This document shows, in pieces, positions 36,677 to 46,563 of a DNA stretch of 64,000 nt. The position numbers and the translations under genes are program-made. This DNA comes from Bacteroidota bacterium. Lineage in GTDB: Bacteria; Bacteroidota; Bacteroidia; Bacteroidales; F082. Numbering within the stretch: position 1 is the first letter of the stretch; the number at the start of each line of letters is the position of its first letter. The notes beneath the pieces were generated by a model. It did not search any database. It was not told where the DNA came from and saw only the letters and a program-made list of their open reading frames with translations. The stretch spans positions 19,884-83,883 of the forward strand of contig JAHJTC010000017.1 in the NCBI GenBank assembly GCA_018830105.1, written 5' to 3'.

Positions 36677-37438
36677 TTATACGAAGGTCATTCCGCCATC
36701 AACGGGCAGCGTAGCTCCGGTAATAAAGCGGCTTTCGTCGCCGGCCAGAAACATTACGGCCAGCGCGATCTCGTTATTGGTAGCATAACGGCCGAGCGGT
36801 ATGGTGCTTTCGAGGTTTTTCTTTACTTCGGCACCTGCTCCCGGCGCAAAGCCGTCTTCGAGCGAACGCATCATCCTGTTATCCACCGGTGAAGGATGCA
36901 CAGAGTTCACCCTGATTTTGCGCGGAGCGGCTTCTGCAGCCAATGCCCGCATAATGCCTACATTGGCATGTTTGCTGGTGATGTAGGCGCTCACATTGGG
37001 GCTTCCTACAAGTCCGGCCACAGAACTGGTGATGATCACACTGCCGCCATCTTTCATATGGGGCAATACGTATTTGGCTCCCATCCACACGCCGCGGATG
37101 TTTACTGCCACAACTTTGTCAAAAATATCCACCGGGTACGCTTCGATGGGCTTTACAACACCTTCGATGCCGGCATTGTTAAAGAAAATATCAATCTTGC
37201 CAAAAGCTTCAACGGCTTTATTCACATAACGTTTTACGGCTTCTTCCTGTGATACATCTGCTGCTTCCCAGGCCACATTTGTATTGCCAAGCGCTTTGGC
37301 AGTTGCCTCTAGGGCTTCAGCTTTCAGGTCGACCAAAAATACTTTGGCGCCCGCTTCGAGCATCAGTTTTGCTGTTTCTTTTCCAATTTCTCCTGCACCT
37401 CCTGTGATAAGGGCGACTTTGTTTTCAAGTTTCTTCAT
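36677..37438 (-). CDS. Short-chain dehydrogenase/reductase (NAD-type)
   Basis: A 253-residue classical SDR. The nucleotide-binding motif is TGGAGEIG at 12-19, and Asp37 at the end of the second strand favours NAD over NADP. NNAG is at 87-90, and the catalytic Ser-Tyr-Lys is completed by Tyr152 and Lys156 (SAYITSK). The C-terminus GATLPVDGGMTFV is typical of this subfamily. The substrate is a hydroxyl/keto compound that cannot be named from sequence. It has a single-gene unit with its own terminator. Confidence 0.9.
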   Translation of the reverse strand: MKKLENKVALITGGAGEIGKETAKLMLEAGAKVFLVDLKAEALEATAKALGNTNVAWEAADVSQEEAVKRYVNKAVEAFGKIDIFFNNAGIEGVVKPIEAYPVDIFDKVVAVNIRGVWMGAKYVLPHMKDGGSVIITSSVAGLVGSPNVSAYITSKHANVGIMRALAAEAAPRKIRVNSVHPSPVDNRMMRSLEDGFAPGAGAEVKKNLESTIPLGRYATNNEIALAVMFLAGDESRFITGATLPVDGGMTFV

Positions 37439-37581
37439 TGTGTTATGTTTTTACTGTTTATTTTATAACAGTACTAAAGGGGGTAATGTTCACTATTTTA
37501 ACCCATTAATTGTTAAAAATGATAAACCATAAGGCCCGGTTTTTAAGCAGTGATTTCCCGCTTTATTTTTGAAGAAAATTG

Positions 37582-37613
37582 TTGCTTTGCTTCCGGATAA
37601 ATGTTTATCTTTG
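37582..37613 (+). promoter_or_regulatory. Promoter of tRNA-Arg
   Basis: TTG at 37582-37584 and TATCTTTG at 37606-37613 have 21-bp spacing. Transcription would start a few bases before the tRNA at 37627. Confidence 0.6.
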
Positions 37614-37626
37614 CAGCCTCAAAGGA

Positions 37627-37700
37627 GGACCCGTAGCATAATTGGATAGTGCATCTGACTACGGATCAGAAGGTTAGGGGTTCGAATCCCTTCGGGTTCA
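37627..37700 (+). tRNA. tRNA-Arg (anticodon ACG)
   Basis: A 74-nt cloverleaf. The acceptor stem is GGACCCG with CGGGTTC (one G-T pair), and the discriminator is A. The anticodon stem TCTGA/TCAGA encloses CTACGGA, so the anticodon is ACG, normally read as inosine-CG. The T-arm is AGGGG-TTCGAAT-CCCTT. CCA is not encoded. It is a single tRNA gene with its own promoter and terminator. Confidence 0.95.
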
Positions 37701-37710
37701 CTTAAATATC

Positions 37711-37745
37711 AAAGGGTTGCAGCCAGGCTGTGACCCTTTTTTTAT
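37711..37745 (+). terminator. Terminator of tRNA-Arg
   Basis: AAAGGGT and ACCCTTT form the outer stem, and CAGCC and GGCTG an inner stem, followed by TTTTTTT. It starts 10 bp after the tRNA. Confidence 0.85.
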
Positions 37746-37969
37746 GGCTAATTTTTGAGTCTTAAAGCCAAAGATACGGGTTAGGGTTTTGGGATGCTGT
37801 GGCAAAAAACCAGTAAGCGGTATCATGGGCAATCCGGGGATTTCCGGGAAAGTACGCTATATGATTTGCTTCATTGGACACTAAAAAAGACTGCCCGAAT
37901 GATCAGACAGTCTCTCCATAAATTCAGGATGAAGCGGCAAATCGCAGCAACACCATCCTTCAGCCGCTA

Positions 37970-38605
37970 CTACTTTTCTACCAGGCCTTCCTTACGCAAT
38001 TGATAAAATACCAAATCAGCATAAGTCTTTCCGAAGTTCGCCAGAGTACCTGGATCGTAACTTTTGGATTGAAGTGACCAGAGCAGCTTTTCAGTATTTA
38101 AATCGTATAGTAGTCCTTCGATAAAATAGATTTTTTCGGAGGTATAATAACCCGGATCGTAAACATAGCTGTATCGGTAGTCGAAATAGCTGTAATAGCT
38201 GCTATAGAATGGATAAACCATATAAGGTGCAGCAATTGTGCCCGGCACATAACGCTCCTGTGTCTCTTCATGAAGCAGGGTTACAGTGAAGACCGCATCG
38301 CAACCGTGTTTCATTATTTCATTTGCAACAGCTTTTTTATCAGGCTTTTGAGCAAAATATCCGATTGGGAAAACATCAGCACTTAGCACGGTTTCAATCC
38401 CTCTCTTACGCGCCGCTTCGGCCAGCTGGTTTTCGATGATTGCCCGTGGTGCATCTTTATGCGCCATCACCATAATAAACACTTTCTTAAAGGCCTTTTC
38501 AGGAAGGGCTTCCTTGTTCACATAACTCCCGGTAACCTGCTGCGTGGATTCGCAGGACATCATCATGACGGCTATCAAAGCCAGAAAAAACAATTTGTTT
38601 CGCAT
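37970..38605 (-). CDS. Conserved lipoprotein of unknown function
   Basis: A 211-residue lipoprotein (lipobox MMMSC, Cys18). The body alternates helices and strands and has a Tyr-rich stretch YSSYYSYFDYRYSYVYDPGYY in the second half (quoted as YSYFDYRYSY), then GLLYDLNTEKLLWSLQSKSY, a pattern seen in DUF4136-like outer-membrane lipoproteins. The N-terminal VFIMVMAHKDAPRAIIENQL fits an alpha/beta domain that may bind another subunit (quoted in short form). No function is known. It is transcribed alone, 126 bp from the AI-2E permease gene. Confidence 0.75.
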   Translation of the reverse strand: MRNKLFFLALIAVMMMSCESTQQVTGSYVNKEALPEKAFKKVFIMVMAHKDAPRAIIENQLAEAARKRGIETVLSADVFPIGYFAQKPDKKAVANEIMKHGCDAVFTVTLLHEETQERYVPGTIAAPYMVYPFYSSYYSYFDYRYSYVYDPGYYTSEKIYFIEGLLYDLNTEKLLWSLQSKSYDPGTLANFGKTYADLVFYQLRKEGLVEK

Positions 38606-38730
38606 TGTGCTATTTTTTTATTTATAAATTTTGGCAAAACAAATATAAAACTTTATAGCGTAAAACCCGGAAGTTATTTCAACTTGTATTTCCTGAAAGC
38701 GAAATAATATCGATAACACCTCTGCAAGGT

Positions 38731-39771
38731 CTAACTCATGAGTCTGGCCAGCTTACGGCCTCCGCTGAATTGTTCGAGCAAAGTTTTAATCAAAACCGTT
38801 ATTGGAATGGATAAAATCATGCCGGGCACTCCCCATAAGTAGCCCCAGAACATCAACATCACAAGTACTGTTATCACATTGATAGAAAATGACTTACCCA
38901 TCAATACCGGTTCCAGGATAGATCCGAAAAGCACCTGCACTGCAGTGAATAACAGGGCGACCAACAATATCGTTCCGGGAGCTTCCAGCTCAATAAAGGC
39001 AAACAATGCAGCCAAAACAGTAGCTATGATTGAGCCGATCATCTGCACGAAATTGATGGCGAAGGCAAATACGCCCCAAAAAAGCGGGAAGCTGAGGCCA
39101 AACGACCAGCTTATCAGGCCAAAACCCAGACCGGTAAGAAAACTCATCAGAAATTTAACCTTCAGGAACTTCACAATACTTCCTTCGATAGCCATATAGG
39201 TCTTGATAGTTTGCGTACGACGCATGATCAACAATTCCTGCATCAACAACTTGAAGTTGAATGTCCCGGCGAGAATCAATACCAGAAAAAATAGTGTCAT
39301 CAGCAACATCACAAGTGTTTGCTGAAAAAAGATAAACGTACTCCCAAAACTACCAAAAAGCTGCTCGCTCACCTGATCACTCATCAGGATACTTTTGATG
39401 GCACTATTTCCTTCAGCCGTGGTTATTCCAAAGCTTTCGGCATAGGGGGCAATCAGGTTGCCAACTTTATCATCAAGCTTGGCATATAATGCTTCTTTGC
39501 CTTCAACAACTTGCTTACCGGTAATGCTGATAAGCTTCACCGCTCCATAGATTCCGCCGCTTATGATCAGGATAATAACTAAGAGCGCGACTATTTTTGG
39601 TGTACCCTTTTTATGCATCTTACGCAGCATCGGAATGAAGAGCAGAGAAATAAAAAAGGCAAACATCAAGGGAGCGAAAATAAAATGCAGCACCTTCAGG
39701 ATGTAAAATACCAGTGGAATGGCAAAAATTAACAGGATTCTATTTGTCGTTCCAATTTCATTTATTTTCAT
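38731..39771 (-). CDS. AI-2E family permease (PF01594)
   Basis: A 346-residue membrane protein with about seven to eight hydrophobic helices. The family core is seen at PLFWGVFAFAINFVQMIGSI and, toward the C-terminus, FWGYLWGVPGMILSIPITV. Members include TqsA and Na+/H+ antiporter-like proteins; transport of autoinducer-2 is only shown for a few. A second family member lies at 58810-59913 but is not an adjacent duplicate. Confidence 0.88.
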   Translation of the reverse strand: MKINEIGTTNRILLIFAIPLVFYILKVLHFIFAPLMFAFFISLLFIPMLRKMHKKGTPKIVALLVIILIISGGIYGAVKLISITGKQVVEGKEALYAKLDDKVGNLIAPYAESFGITTAEGNSAIKSILMSDQVSEQLFGSFGSTFIFFQQTLVMLLMTLFFLVLILAGTFNFKLLMQELLIMRRTQTIKTYMAIEGSIVKFLKVKFLMSFLTGLGFGLISWSFGLSFPLFWGVFAFAINFVQMIGSIIATVLAALFAFIELEAPGTILLVALLFTAVQVLFGSILEPVLMGKSFSINVITVLVMLMFWGYLWGVPGMILSIPITVLIKTLLEQFSGGRKLARLMS

Positions 39772-40114
39772 AATTTATTACGGTCTTAATTGCCACGTGC
39801 TTAAACTTTTTAGTGCGATGACACGGATTTAATGTATTAATTGTCAATATTTTACTAAGCAAAAAGCTGACATTAATGACAGCTACAAGACGGTCATCAA
39901 ACTTCAAAGACAAGCTGCTGTCGGGCATGCTTCAGTATGGCAAAGTTAATACGAAAGCTGTTTTAGTTAAAAATTATTTGCAAAACATATTTACTGATTA
40001 TTATTGGATGGAGATTTGTACCGCAAATGCGGTACTCACCTTTTGTGATTTACCGTTTTTTACTATCGGCCCAGCAGGGCTTTGATATAATCCCGTAGAG
40101 ATGAAAGTATGGCA
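39772..40114. other. Gap with only a weak open frame
   Basis: An open frame of 69 codons at 39876-40085 has no recognisable family and no promoter or RBS signal. The segment near 40050-40110 (CCCGTAGAGATGAAAGTATGG) resembles short sequences scattered in Bacteroidota intergenic DNA. I see no supported gene. Confidence 0.4.
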
Positions 40115-40907
40115 GAACCCAATTGATTGAAAAGTTTAAGCGTGCCGTAGGTACGACAGACAATAGTTGCTAAAATTTTAATCAGACAATAATGTTATAA
40201 ATACATTGAAAATCGGCTTTCGCAATAAACATTAAACTTCTTTCCTGTACTTTTCCATGATGAAAAGTACACAAAAATCTAGCCCGAACGATGCTACCAC
40301 GCGCTCTGAAAAAACAACGCAAATCCTGGCAAAGGGTGCAGGCCTACAATGCCTTTCAATTTCCCTAAGCCACCTGATTCTGTCAGGCATTGTGCCCTGC
40401 AAACATCCCCGCCTTTAAGGGCGGGTCTGCTTTGCCGGATTTCCAGTTGCTTTTTCATTCACCCTGCCGCCGGCTCGCCGTTCGCGCATTCCTGCGCACC
40501 CATCCCGGTGTAATATAGGGCATGAAGGTAAAGCCTTGGCGTGAAAATGTCCTAAATCAAGATGGAACCCAATTGATTGAAAAATTTAAGCGTGCCGTAG
40601 GTAGGACAGACAATAGATACTAAATTTTTAATCAGACAATAATGTTATAAATACATTGAAAATCGGCTTTCGCAATAAACATTAGCTTCTTTCTTGTACT
40701 TTTCCATGATGAAAAGTACACAAAAATCTTGCCCGAACGATGCTGCCACGCGCTCTGAAAAAAAAACGGAAATCCTGGCAAAGGGTTTGGCATGAAAATG
40801 TCCTATATCACTATGGATACCAATTGATTGAAAAATTTAAGCGTGCTGTAAGTACGACAGAAATTAGATGCTAAGAAAAATAATAATCGGACAATAGTGT
40901 TATATTC
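40115..40907. repeat. Alternating array: three direct repeats and two copies of the structured repeat
   Basis: A ~118-bp sequence starting with ACCCAATTGATTGAAAA occurs at 40115-40232 and 40565-40682 at a constant 450-bp offset, and a shorter, diverged copy at about 40816-40907. Between the first two copies (about 40228-40564) is a full copy of the element seen at 26823; between the second and third (about 40674-40815) is a copy with an internal deletion of about 200 bp. Each element copy has the hairpin GTACTTTTC-CATGAT-GAAAAGTAC. The layout is repeat-element-repeat-element-repeat. Confidence 0.8.
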
Positions 40908-41068
40908 CAACCATCAATAACCCTCTGCGTGAAAAAAATGCTTCAAGCCAACAAACCCAAATCTCACCTTTTCCCTATCCGCCATCAAAAACCTATAACA
41001 CCTTTTCAAAAAACATTAGCGCTCAAAACCTAAATTATTTACTTTCGTTCCGACTTAATTTACAATTT

Positions 41069-41587
41069 ATGGACATCATTTGGATTATTCTTGCTTTTGT
41101 TCTGGCATTCATAGGATTAGCCGGTGCCATCATTCCAGGCCTGCCCGGGCCACCGATTGCCTTTCTTGCTCTGATTCTGATAAATTTGACCAAAAAAATA
41201 ACCTACGAAGCAGAATTTTTCGTGACAGCAGGCGTAATTGCTCTTGTCATCACCCTGCTGGATTACTTTATTCCAATTTATGGCACCAAGAAGCTCGGCG
41301 GCAGTACAGCCGGTGTCTGGGGAAGTACCATCGGCTTAATTGTGGGAATACTTATCCTGCCGATGCTAGGTATTGTAATTGGGCCTTTTGGTTTACTGGG
41401 GATAATTGCAGCACCCTTTTTTGGTGCTTACCTGGGCGAGAAATGGGCAGGCAAAGCCGACGAAAACGCCTGGAAATCGGCATGGGGATCGTTTCTGGGA
41501 TTTCTTGCCGGCACTTTCATCAAGCTGATTTATGCACTGGCAATCTTTTATGTGCTTGTGAAAGATCTTTTTGTTGCTTATTTTTGA
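41069..41587 (+). CDS. DUF456 membrane protein
   Basis: A 172-residue membrane protein with four to five helices, glycine-rich as in AGAIIPGLPGPPIAF, GSTAGVWGSTIGLIVG and GPFGLLGIIAAPFFGAYLGE. This matches DUF456, whose role is unknown. It is followed 44 bp later by the transketolase pair on the same strand. On the minus side it is separated from the repeats by 160 bp. Confidence 0.88.
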   Translation: MDIIWIILAFVLAFIGLAGAIIPGLPGPPIAFLALILINLTKKITYEAEFFVTAGVIALVITLLDYFIPIYGTKKLGGSTAGVWGSTIGLIVGILILPMLGIVIGPFGLLGIIAAPFFGAYLGEKWAGKADENAWKSAWGSFLGFLAGTFIKLIYALAIFYVLVKDLFVAYF

Positions 41588-41631
41588 TACATTGGTCAAT
41601 CCTTATTCCTTTGTCAATAACGATTTAACAT

Positions 41632-42453
41632 ATGGAACAGCTCCGGCAAAAAGCCTTTGAAATAAGAAAATATATTTTAAAAAGCCTTACAGCAGCAGGT
41701 TCCGGACATGCTGGCGGCTCATTGGGGCTGGCAGATATTTTTGCTGTCTTGTATTTTCACCAGCTCAGGCACAGACCACAGCAGCCCGACTGGCCTCAGC
41801 GCGATCGCCTGGTGCTTTCGATCGGTCATGTAGCTCCTGTGCTTTATGCTACACTGGCTTTGGCCGGGTATTTTCCAACGGAAGAATTGCTGCAGCTCCG
41901 CCAATTCGGAAGTCGGCTGCAGGGTCATCCGGGCAGAGAGCACGGACTGCCGGGCATTGAACTCTCTGCCGGTTCGCTCGGACAGGGTTTATCGGTAGCA
42001 TTGGGTATGGCTTTGGCCGACAAAATGGATCAGAACGATCGCAGAACCTATTGCATTTTGGGAGATGGCGAGTTGCAGGAAGGCAGCGTTTGGGAAGCCA
42101 TAATGGCCGCTGCTCATCATCGTTGCCATAACTTATGTGCTGTTGTTGATCGCAACGGACTTCAAATTGACGGCAGCACAGAAGCCGTGATGCAGCTGGA
42201 GCCTTTGGCGGAGAAATGGCGTTCATTTGGGTGGAACACATTGGAAATAAACGGACACCATATAACAGAAATCAAAGAAGCCTTTGCAAAAGCAGAGATG
42301 GAAAAACAAAAGCCAACGGTTCTCATCGCCAAAACCATTATGGGCAAAGGTGTCAGCACCATTGAAAACGATTACCGCTGGCACGGTAAAGCCCCTTCTG
42401 AACAGGAATTGCCGCTATTTCTCAACGAACTAAAAAACAGCCTGGGACTATGA
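41632..42453 (+). CDS. Transketolase, N-terminal (thiamine-binding) subunit
   Basis: A 273-residue protein equivalent to the first domain of transketolase. It binds the pyrophosphate of thiamine diphosphate and Mg2+ through GDGELQEGSVWEA and a later NG; the early motif GSGHAGGSLG holds the conserved His. The two-gene form is widespread in anaerobes and Bacteroidota. The stop codon overlaps the start of the next gene (ATGA, 42450-42453), showing translational coupling. The enzyme moves two-carbon units between sugar phosphates in the pentose phosphate pathway. Confidence 0.92.
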   Translation: MEQLRQKAFEIRKYILKSLTAAGSGHAGGSLGLADIFAVLYFHQLRHRPQQPDWPQRDRLVLSIGHVAPVLYATLALAGYFPTEELLQLRQFGSRLQGHPGREHGLPGIELSAGSLGQGLSVALGMALADKMDQNDRRTYCILGDGELQEGSVWEAIMAAAHHRCHNLCAVVDRNGLQIDGSTEAVMQLEPLAEKWRSFGWNTLEINGHHITEIKEAFAKAEMEKQKPTVLIAKTIMGKGVSTIENDYRWHGKAPSEQELPLFLNELKNSLGL

Positions 42454-43415
42454 ATGAATTCCAAAATAAGGGGGATAAAGCAAGCCGAACAGGCTTTGGA
42501 GAGGGCGTGAAATTGGCTGCCACAAAACATAAACAGCTGGTCGGACTTGGCGTTGATATCACGCAATCTGTCGGGATGCATTTTTTTGCTGAAGCCTTCC
42601 CCGAACGGTTTTTATCGCTGGGTATTGCTGAGCAAAATGCTATTGGCGTAGCAGCAGGTCTGGCGCTGAGTGGCAAAATTCCGGTTTTTGCGACCTATGG
42701 CGTTTTCGCGGCACATCGTGCTGCTGATCAGATACGTATTTCATTATGCTATAATAATTTGCATGCCATTATCGGAGGTGCCCATGCCGGAATTTCAGTA
42801 GGCCCGGATGGGGCAACCCATCAGGCGCTGGAAGATATTGCCTGCATGCGTGTGTTACCCAATATGACTGTGATATCGCCCTGCGACGCCACCCAAGCAA
42901 GCCTTGCTGTGCAACAAGCCGTTGAGTCGCTGACAGGGCCGGTGTATATCCGCTTTGGACGTGAAGCGGTGCCCGATTTCACGGATGAACAGCAAAGTTT
43001 TGAAATTGGAAAAGCGCAGCGTCTCAGAGCGGGCAAAAACCTGACAATCATCGCTACCGGACATATGGTCTGGGAAGCACTGCAAGCAGCCAAAATGCTG
43101 GAAAAATCAGGCATCGCTGCTGCTGTTATCAATATGCATACCATCAAACCCCTTGACGAAAAAGCCTGCCTGCAAGCTGCCCGAGAAACAGGTCGTATCG
43201 TAACTGTTGAAGAGCATCAAATTACCGGCGGACTGGGGGCTGCTGTTGCAGAGTGTTGCTCATCACATGCGCCTGTCCCCATTCTCCGGCTGGGCATAAA
43301 CGATAGCTTTGGAGAATCAGGGAAACCCGAAGAGTTAATGCAAAAGCATGGCCTGAACAGCGAAGGCATTTCAGCGGCCATCACCCGATGGTTAAATGGT
43401 GAACTGTTGCCATAA
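42450..43415 (+). CDS. Transketolase, C-terminal (pyrimidine-binding) subunit
   Basis: A 321-residue protein containing the transketolase pyrimidine-binding domain (residues ~10-170; GIAEQNAIGVAAGLALSGK and the catalytic-region FATYGVFAAHRAADQIR) and C-terminal domain (~190-320; VEEHQITGGLGAAVAE). The Glu of GIAEQNA activates the cofactor. It overlaps the preceding subunit gene by four bases. Both subunits are needed for activity. No other pentose phosphate gene is nearby. Confidence 0.92.
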   Translation: MNEFQNKGDKASRTGFGEGVKLAATKHKQLVGLGVDITQSVGMHFFAEAFPERFLSLGIAEQNAIGVAAGLALSGKIPVFATYGVFAAHRAADQIRISLCYNNLHAIIGGAHAGISVGPDGATHQALEDIACMRVLPNMTVISPCDATQASLAVQQAVESLTGPVYIRFGREAVPDFTDEQQSFEIGKAQRLRAGKNLTIIATGHMVWEALQAAKMLEKSGIAAAVINMHTIKPLDEKACLQAARETGRIVTVEEHQITGGLGAAVAECCSSHAPVPILRLGINDSFGESGKPEELMQKHGLNSEGISAAITRWLNGELLP

Positions 43416-43571
43416 ACTATTTTCCATATTTTGGAAAACTTTGTAAAAATGGCAAAATATTTACATTTTAATGAACCTCTCATAAGGCTATATATTTGTT
43501 TTATACATATTTATCTTTTATGGCATGCTGATTGATTAATGTGAGATGCTAACCATAAATAATATACAGCT

Positions 43572-43931
43572 ATGCGAAAGCTACAACTTTTATTAATCCT
43601 TATTGTATTCCTAACCGCTTCGTGCAAAAAAGACCGTGAAGTGCCGGTGCAGCCGTTGCCTGACAGCATGGAGCAGCTCAATGTTCCGGCTGACTTCGAC
43701 TGGAAAACAACCCACGAGTACAATTTTACTTTTACTTCATCAAGTGATGGTATTGTGACAGTAGTTTCTCAAAACGGGACTGTTTTTCACAAAGCGATGC
43801 TCAGCGCAGGACAAGAATTGTCCGTAAAACTAAGTCTTCCCGCTTACCTCGAAAATATTCAGGTGAAGCAATTGGGTCGCATTGTTGAACGCGAGCTCAA
43901 TCAAAATTCGATTGAAATCAACTTTCAATAA
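43572..43931 (+). CDS. Small lipoprotein preceding the LruC protein
   Basis: A 119-residue lipoprotein (lipobox LTASC, Cys18) with a beta-rich body: PADFDWKTTHEYNFTF, then VTVVSQNGTVFHKAML, then LSLPAYLENIQVKQLG. It is transcribed just upstream (47 bp) of the LruC protein gene, and lipoprotein-LruC pairs suggest surface co-display. The family is unrecognised. TATATTTG at 43491-43498 could be its -7 box, leaving a leader of about 70 bp. Confidence 0.75.
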   Translation: MRKLQLLLILIVFLTASCKKDREVPVQPLPDSMEQLNVPADFDWKTTHEYNFTFTSSSDGIVTVVSQNGTVFHKAMLSAGQELSVKLSLPAYLENIQVKQLGRIVERELNQNSIEINFQ

Positions 43932-43978
43932 GCAAAAACAGGCCTTACAAAATTCCTTATCCCCAAAAAACCAACAAT

Positions 43979-46543
43979 ATGAAAAAGAATTCATACCTTA
44001 AAATATTGCTGATTCTCATCATTACCAGTATTGCTACTGTTGATCTGTCAGCACAATCCGCTATCACAGAAATATCAGCTACCACAAGCGACTTACCCGA
44101 TAGCGAAACCTACTCTGCCAATGGCGCCACCAATTCTGGCTTGAGTGGCAACACCTACACTTACAAATTCGGTGCAGCCTCAGGTTTTAACGACAATCAA
44201 CTGAGCCTCGATGCTTTTGAAGCAGATGGCCTGGGTTATCGTTATGAAGGCGTTCCGGTAGAGGTTTTCTTCAGAAGAGTGGACAATGGTAATGTTACCG
44301 GTGTGCGCGATTTGCTGTTCTATTTCGGAGAAGTGTCTGGTTCCACATTTAAGCTTAAAGCACCCTACGAATCCAATATGGAAACCGCTTTTACAGGCAA
44401 CACCAACCTGAGGCGCGGATCTGACAATCTTTTTTCTAATGGAGGCGATGGTAACGGTAACAACAACAACATCGAAAGACTTGATGTAGTTGTTTCAGCT
44501 GGGATTGAGCTGATTTCTGCTGAAGGGCAAGGGTATGCCCTTATGGAAAGAGGAGGCCAAAACCAGCATGACGCTTTCGTAACGGCAGTAATCCTAAGCG
44601 TTGATGGCGCCGGAAATCCAACTTCTTATTCTAATGTTATTCGTGTTGGGTCAGCTGATTATGGCACCACAAACCCGATCCCCAATCAAGAATCTGTCGT
44701 ATTGCGGCGCGATGGCACTACCGAGGTTCTAAAAACAAGCACCACCCTGGGACCTCAGGGTATTGGCGGGATAATGTTTAAATTCAGTGATTTTGGATTA
44801 ACGGATGGACAAACTGTTTATGGCTATTCCGTTGCTGCGGCTGACTTCCCTAACTCGGGAGGCGCAGCTGATATGGTGGACTACACCAATACAAGCTATT
44901 TTCCTTTAACTACCAACGGCACTACAGCAGGTCAAGGTGGTATCGACATGATCGCGCTCACAGGAATCGTGCGCGAGATAAGCATTTCAGGTAATGTTTT
45001 TAATGATATTTCAGGATTAACCAACAACCTCGTTGATGGAGATCCTATCGCTGCTGTTGAATCGAATGAGCTGTACGTCAACTTAGTCAACGAACTTGGA
45101 AAAGTAGTGCAGTCCGTTGCAGTTGCAGCTGATGGAAGTTATGGCTTTGACGCTGTTCCGCTTGGCGAACTCAAATTACAACTGAGCTTGCTCGAAGGAA
45201 CTCCGGGTGATAACGCACCGGCTATTAACTTAATCCCCGAATGGGCTTATGTATCGGACAAGGCCGGAACAGGCGCTACACCTCAAAATAATGATGGCGA
45301 AATAACAATATTTATCGGTGCTCAAAACGTGAGCGGACTTGATTTCGGAATTCAGAAAAGGCCGGTTGCCGAGACAACAAGCCTCAGTCCACAGCAAAAC
45401 CCCGGAGGCACTGTTTTTGTGACAGTTCCTGCAACCTCGTTTGGAGGAGCCGATTTTGATGGTGGTACAGTTACCGACATCAGAATTGATAGCTATCCTA
45501 TTGGTGCTGAAGCAATTAAAATTGATGGCGTGACTTACGACTTTCTTAGCTTCCCTGCTGCCGGCATAACAATTCCGGCAAACCTGAGCGGCGAACCTGA
45601 ACAGAGCATAGAAATTGATCCTGCCGATGGCGATCTTACTGTCACAATCAGCTATTATACCATTGATAATGCCGGTTACGAAAGCAGTTTGCCCGGACAG
45701 GTGAATGTGCCTTTTACATCAGCTCCAATCATTATCGAAAATAACTATCCTGCAACAGGCTATGGCACATTGGCTTATGAAGATTTATGGCCGGGCAAAG
45801 GCGACTACGACTTCAATGATATGGTGATCGACTATCGCTTTGTGATTACTGCCAATGGCAATAATATGATCGAAAGTGTTGCGGCAACTTTTATTCTGAA
45901 AGCATTTGGCGCCTCCTACGAAAACGGTTTTGGTTTTCAGTTGTCAGAAGCTATTGACGCCGCAGACCTTACTGTTACAGGGTATGAGCTCACCGAAGAT
46001 ATAATCACGCTTGATGGCAACGGAACAGAAGCCGGACAGTCGAAACCTACTATTATTGTATTTGACAATGCCTATAATCAAATGGCTTATCCGGGAACAG
46101 GAATCGGCGTAAATACTACACCCGAAGCCACTTATGTGACGCCTGACACCATGAATATCCTCATCAACTTTGCATCAAATCAATACGACTTCAATGATCT
46201 TGATATTGCCAATTTTAATCCATTTATCATTGTCAACCTGAACCGCGAAGTAGAAGTGCACCTCCCGGATTACCTGCCTACCGATCTGGCAGATCAAAGT
46301 TTGTTCGGGCAGTGGGAAGATGCCAGCAATCCTGCAACGGCTGCTTATTATAAAACGGCAAATAACCTTCCATGGGCTATCAATATCTATGAGTCTTTTG
46401 ACTATCCTATCGAAAAACAAGAGATTATCTGGGCTCACCTCAAATTTGCCGAATGGGCAACAAGCGGAGGTGTTCTGTTCCCGAATTGGTACCAAAATAT
46501 CAGCGGTTTCAGAAATGATGCACTGATCTACGAAATTCCCTGA
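43979..46543 (+). CDS. LruC-domain secreted protein
   Basis: An 854-residue exported protein with signal peptide (ending near VDLSAQ). It starts with beta-rich repeats, has a SdrD-like B domain around residues 335-465 (SISGNVFNDISGL, LQLSLLEGTPGDNAPAI), and carries the LruC signature YEDLWPGKGDYDFNDMVIDY at about 598-617. A DUF4842-like C-terminal part follows (SNQYDFNDLDIANFNPFI). LruC-family proteins were first noted in Leptospira as surface proteins; function is unknown. No T9SS tail is visible. A 16-bp-stem terminator follows. Confidence 0.85.
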   Translation: MKKNSYLKILLILIITSIATVDLSAQSAITEISATTSDLPDSETYSANGATNSGLSGNTYTYKFGAASGFNDNQLSLDAFEADGLGYRYEGVPVEVFFRRVDNGNVTGVRDLLFYFGEVSGSTFKLKAPYESNMETAFTGNTNLRRGSDNLFSNGGDGNGNNNNIERLDVVVSAGIELISAEGQGYALMERGGQNQHDAFVTAVILSVDGAGNPTSYSNVIRVGSADYGTTNPIPNQESVVLRRDGTTEVLKTSTTLGPQGIGGIMFKFSDFGLTDGQTVYGYSVAAADFPNSGGAADMVDYTNTSYFPLTTNGTTAGQGGIDMIALTGIVREISISGNVFNDISGLTNNLVDGDPIAAVESNELYVNLVNELGKVVQSVAVAADGSYGFDAVPLGELKLQLSLLEGTPGDNAPAINLIPEWAYVSDKAGTGATPQNNDGEITIFIGAQNVSGLDFGIQKRPVAETTSLSPQQNPGGTVFVTVPATSFGGADFDGGTVTDIRIDSYPIGAEAIKIDGVTYDFLSFPAAGITIPANLSGEPEQSIEIDPADGDLTVTISYYTIDNAGYESSLPGQVNVPFTSAPIIIENNYPATGYGTLAYEDLWPGKGDYDFNDMVIDYRFVITANGNNMIESVAATFILKAFGASYENGFGFQLSEAIDAADLTVTGYELTEDIITLDGNGTEAGQSKPTIIVFDNAYNQMAYPGTGIGVNTTPEATYVTPDTMNILINFASNQYDFNDLDIANFNPFIIVNLNREVEVHLPDYLPTDLADQSLFGQWEDASNPATAAYYKTANNLPWAINIYESFDYPIEKQEIIWAHLKFAEWATSGGVLFPNWYQNISGFRNDALIYEIP

Positions 46544-46563
46544 AACGAAATCCTATGACATAA

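Noticed and set aside
39876..40085. 69-codon open frame before the second repeat array
   Set aside because: No recognisable protein features; part of it overlaps short sequence typical of intergenic repeats.
41632..43415. Split transketolase as a broken gene
   Set aside because: The ATGA overlap and complete domains show the normal two-subunit form found in many anaerobes.
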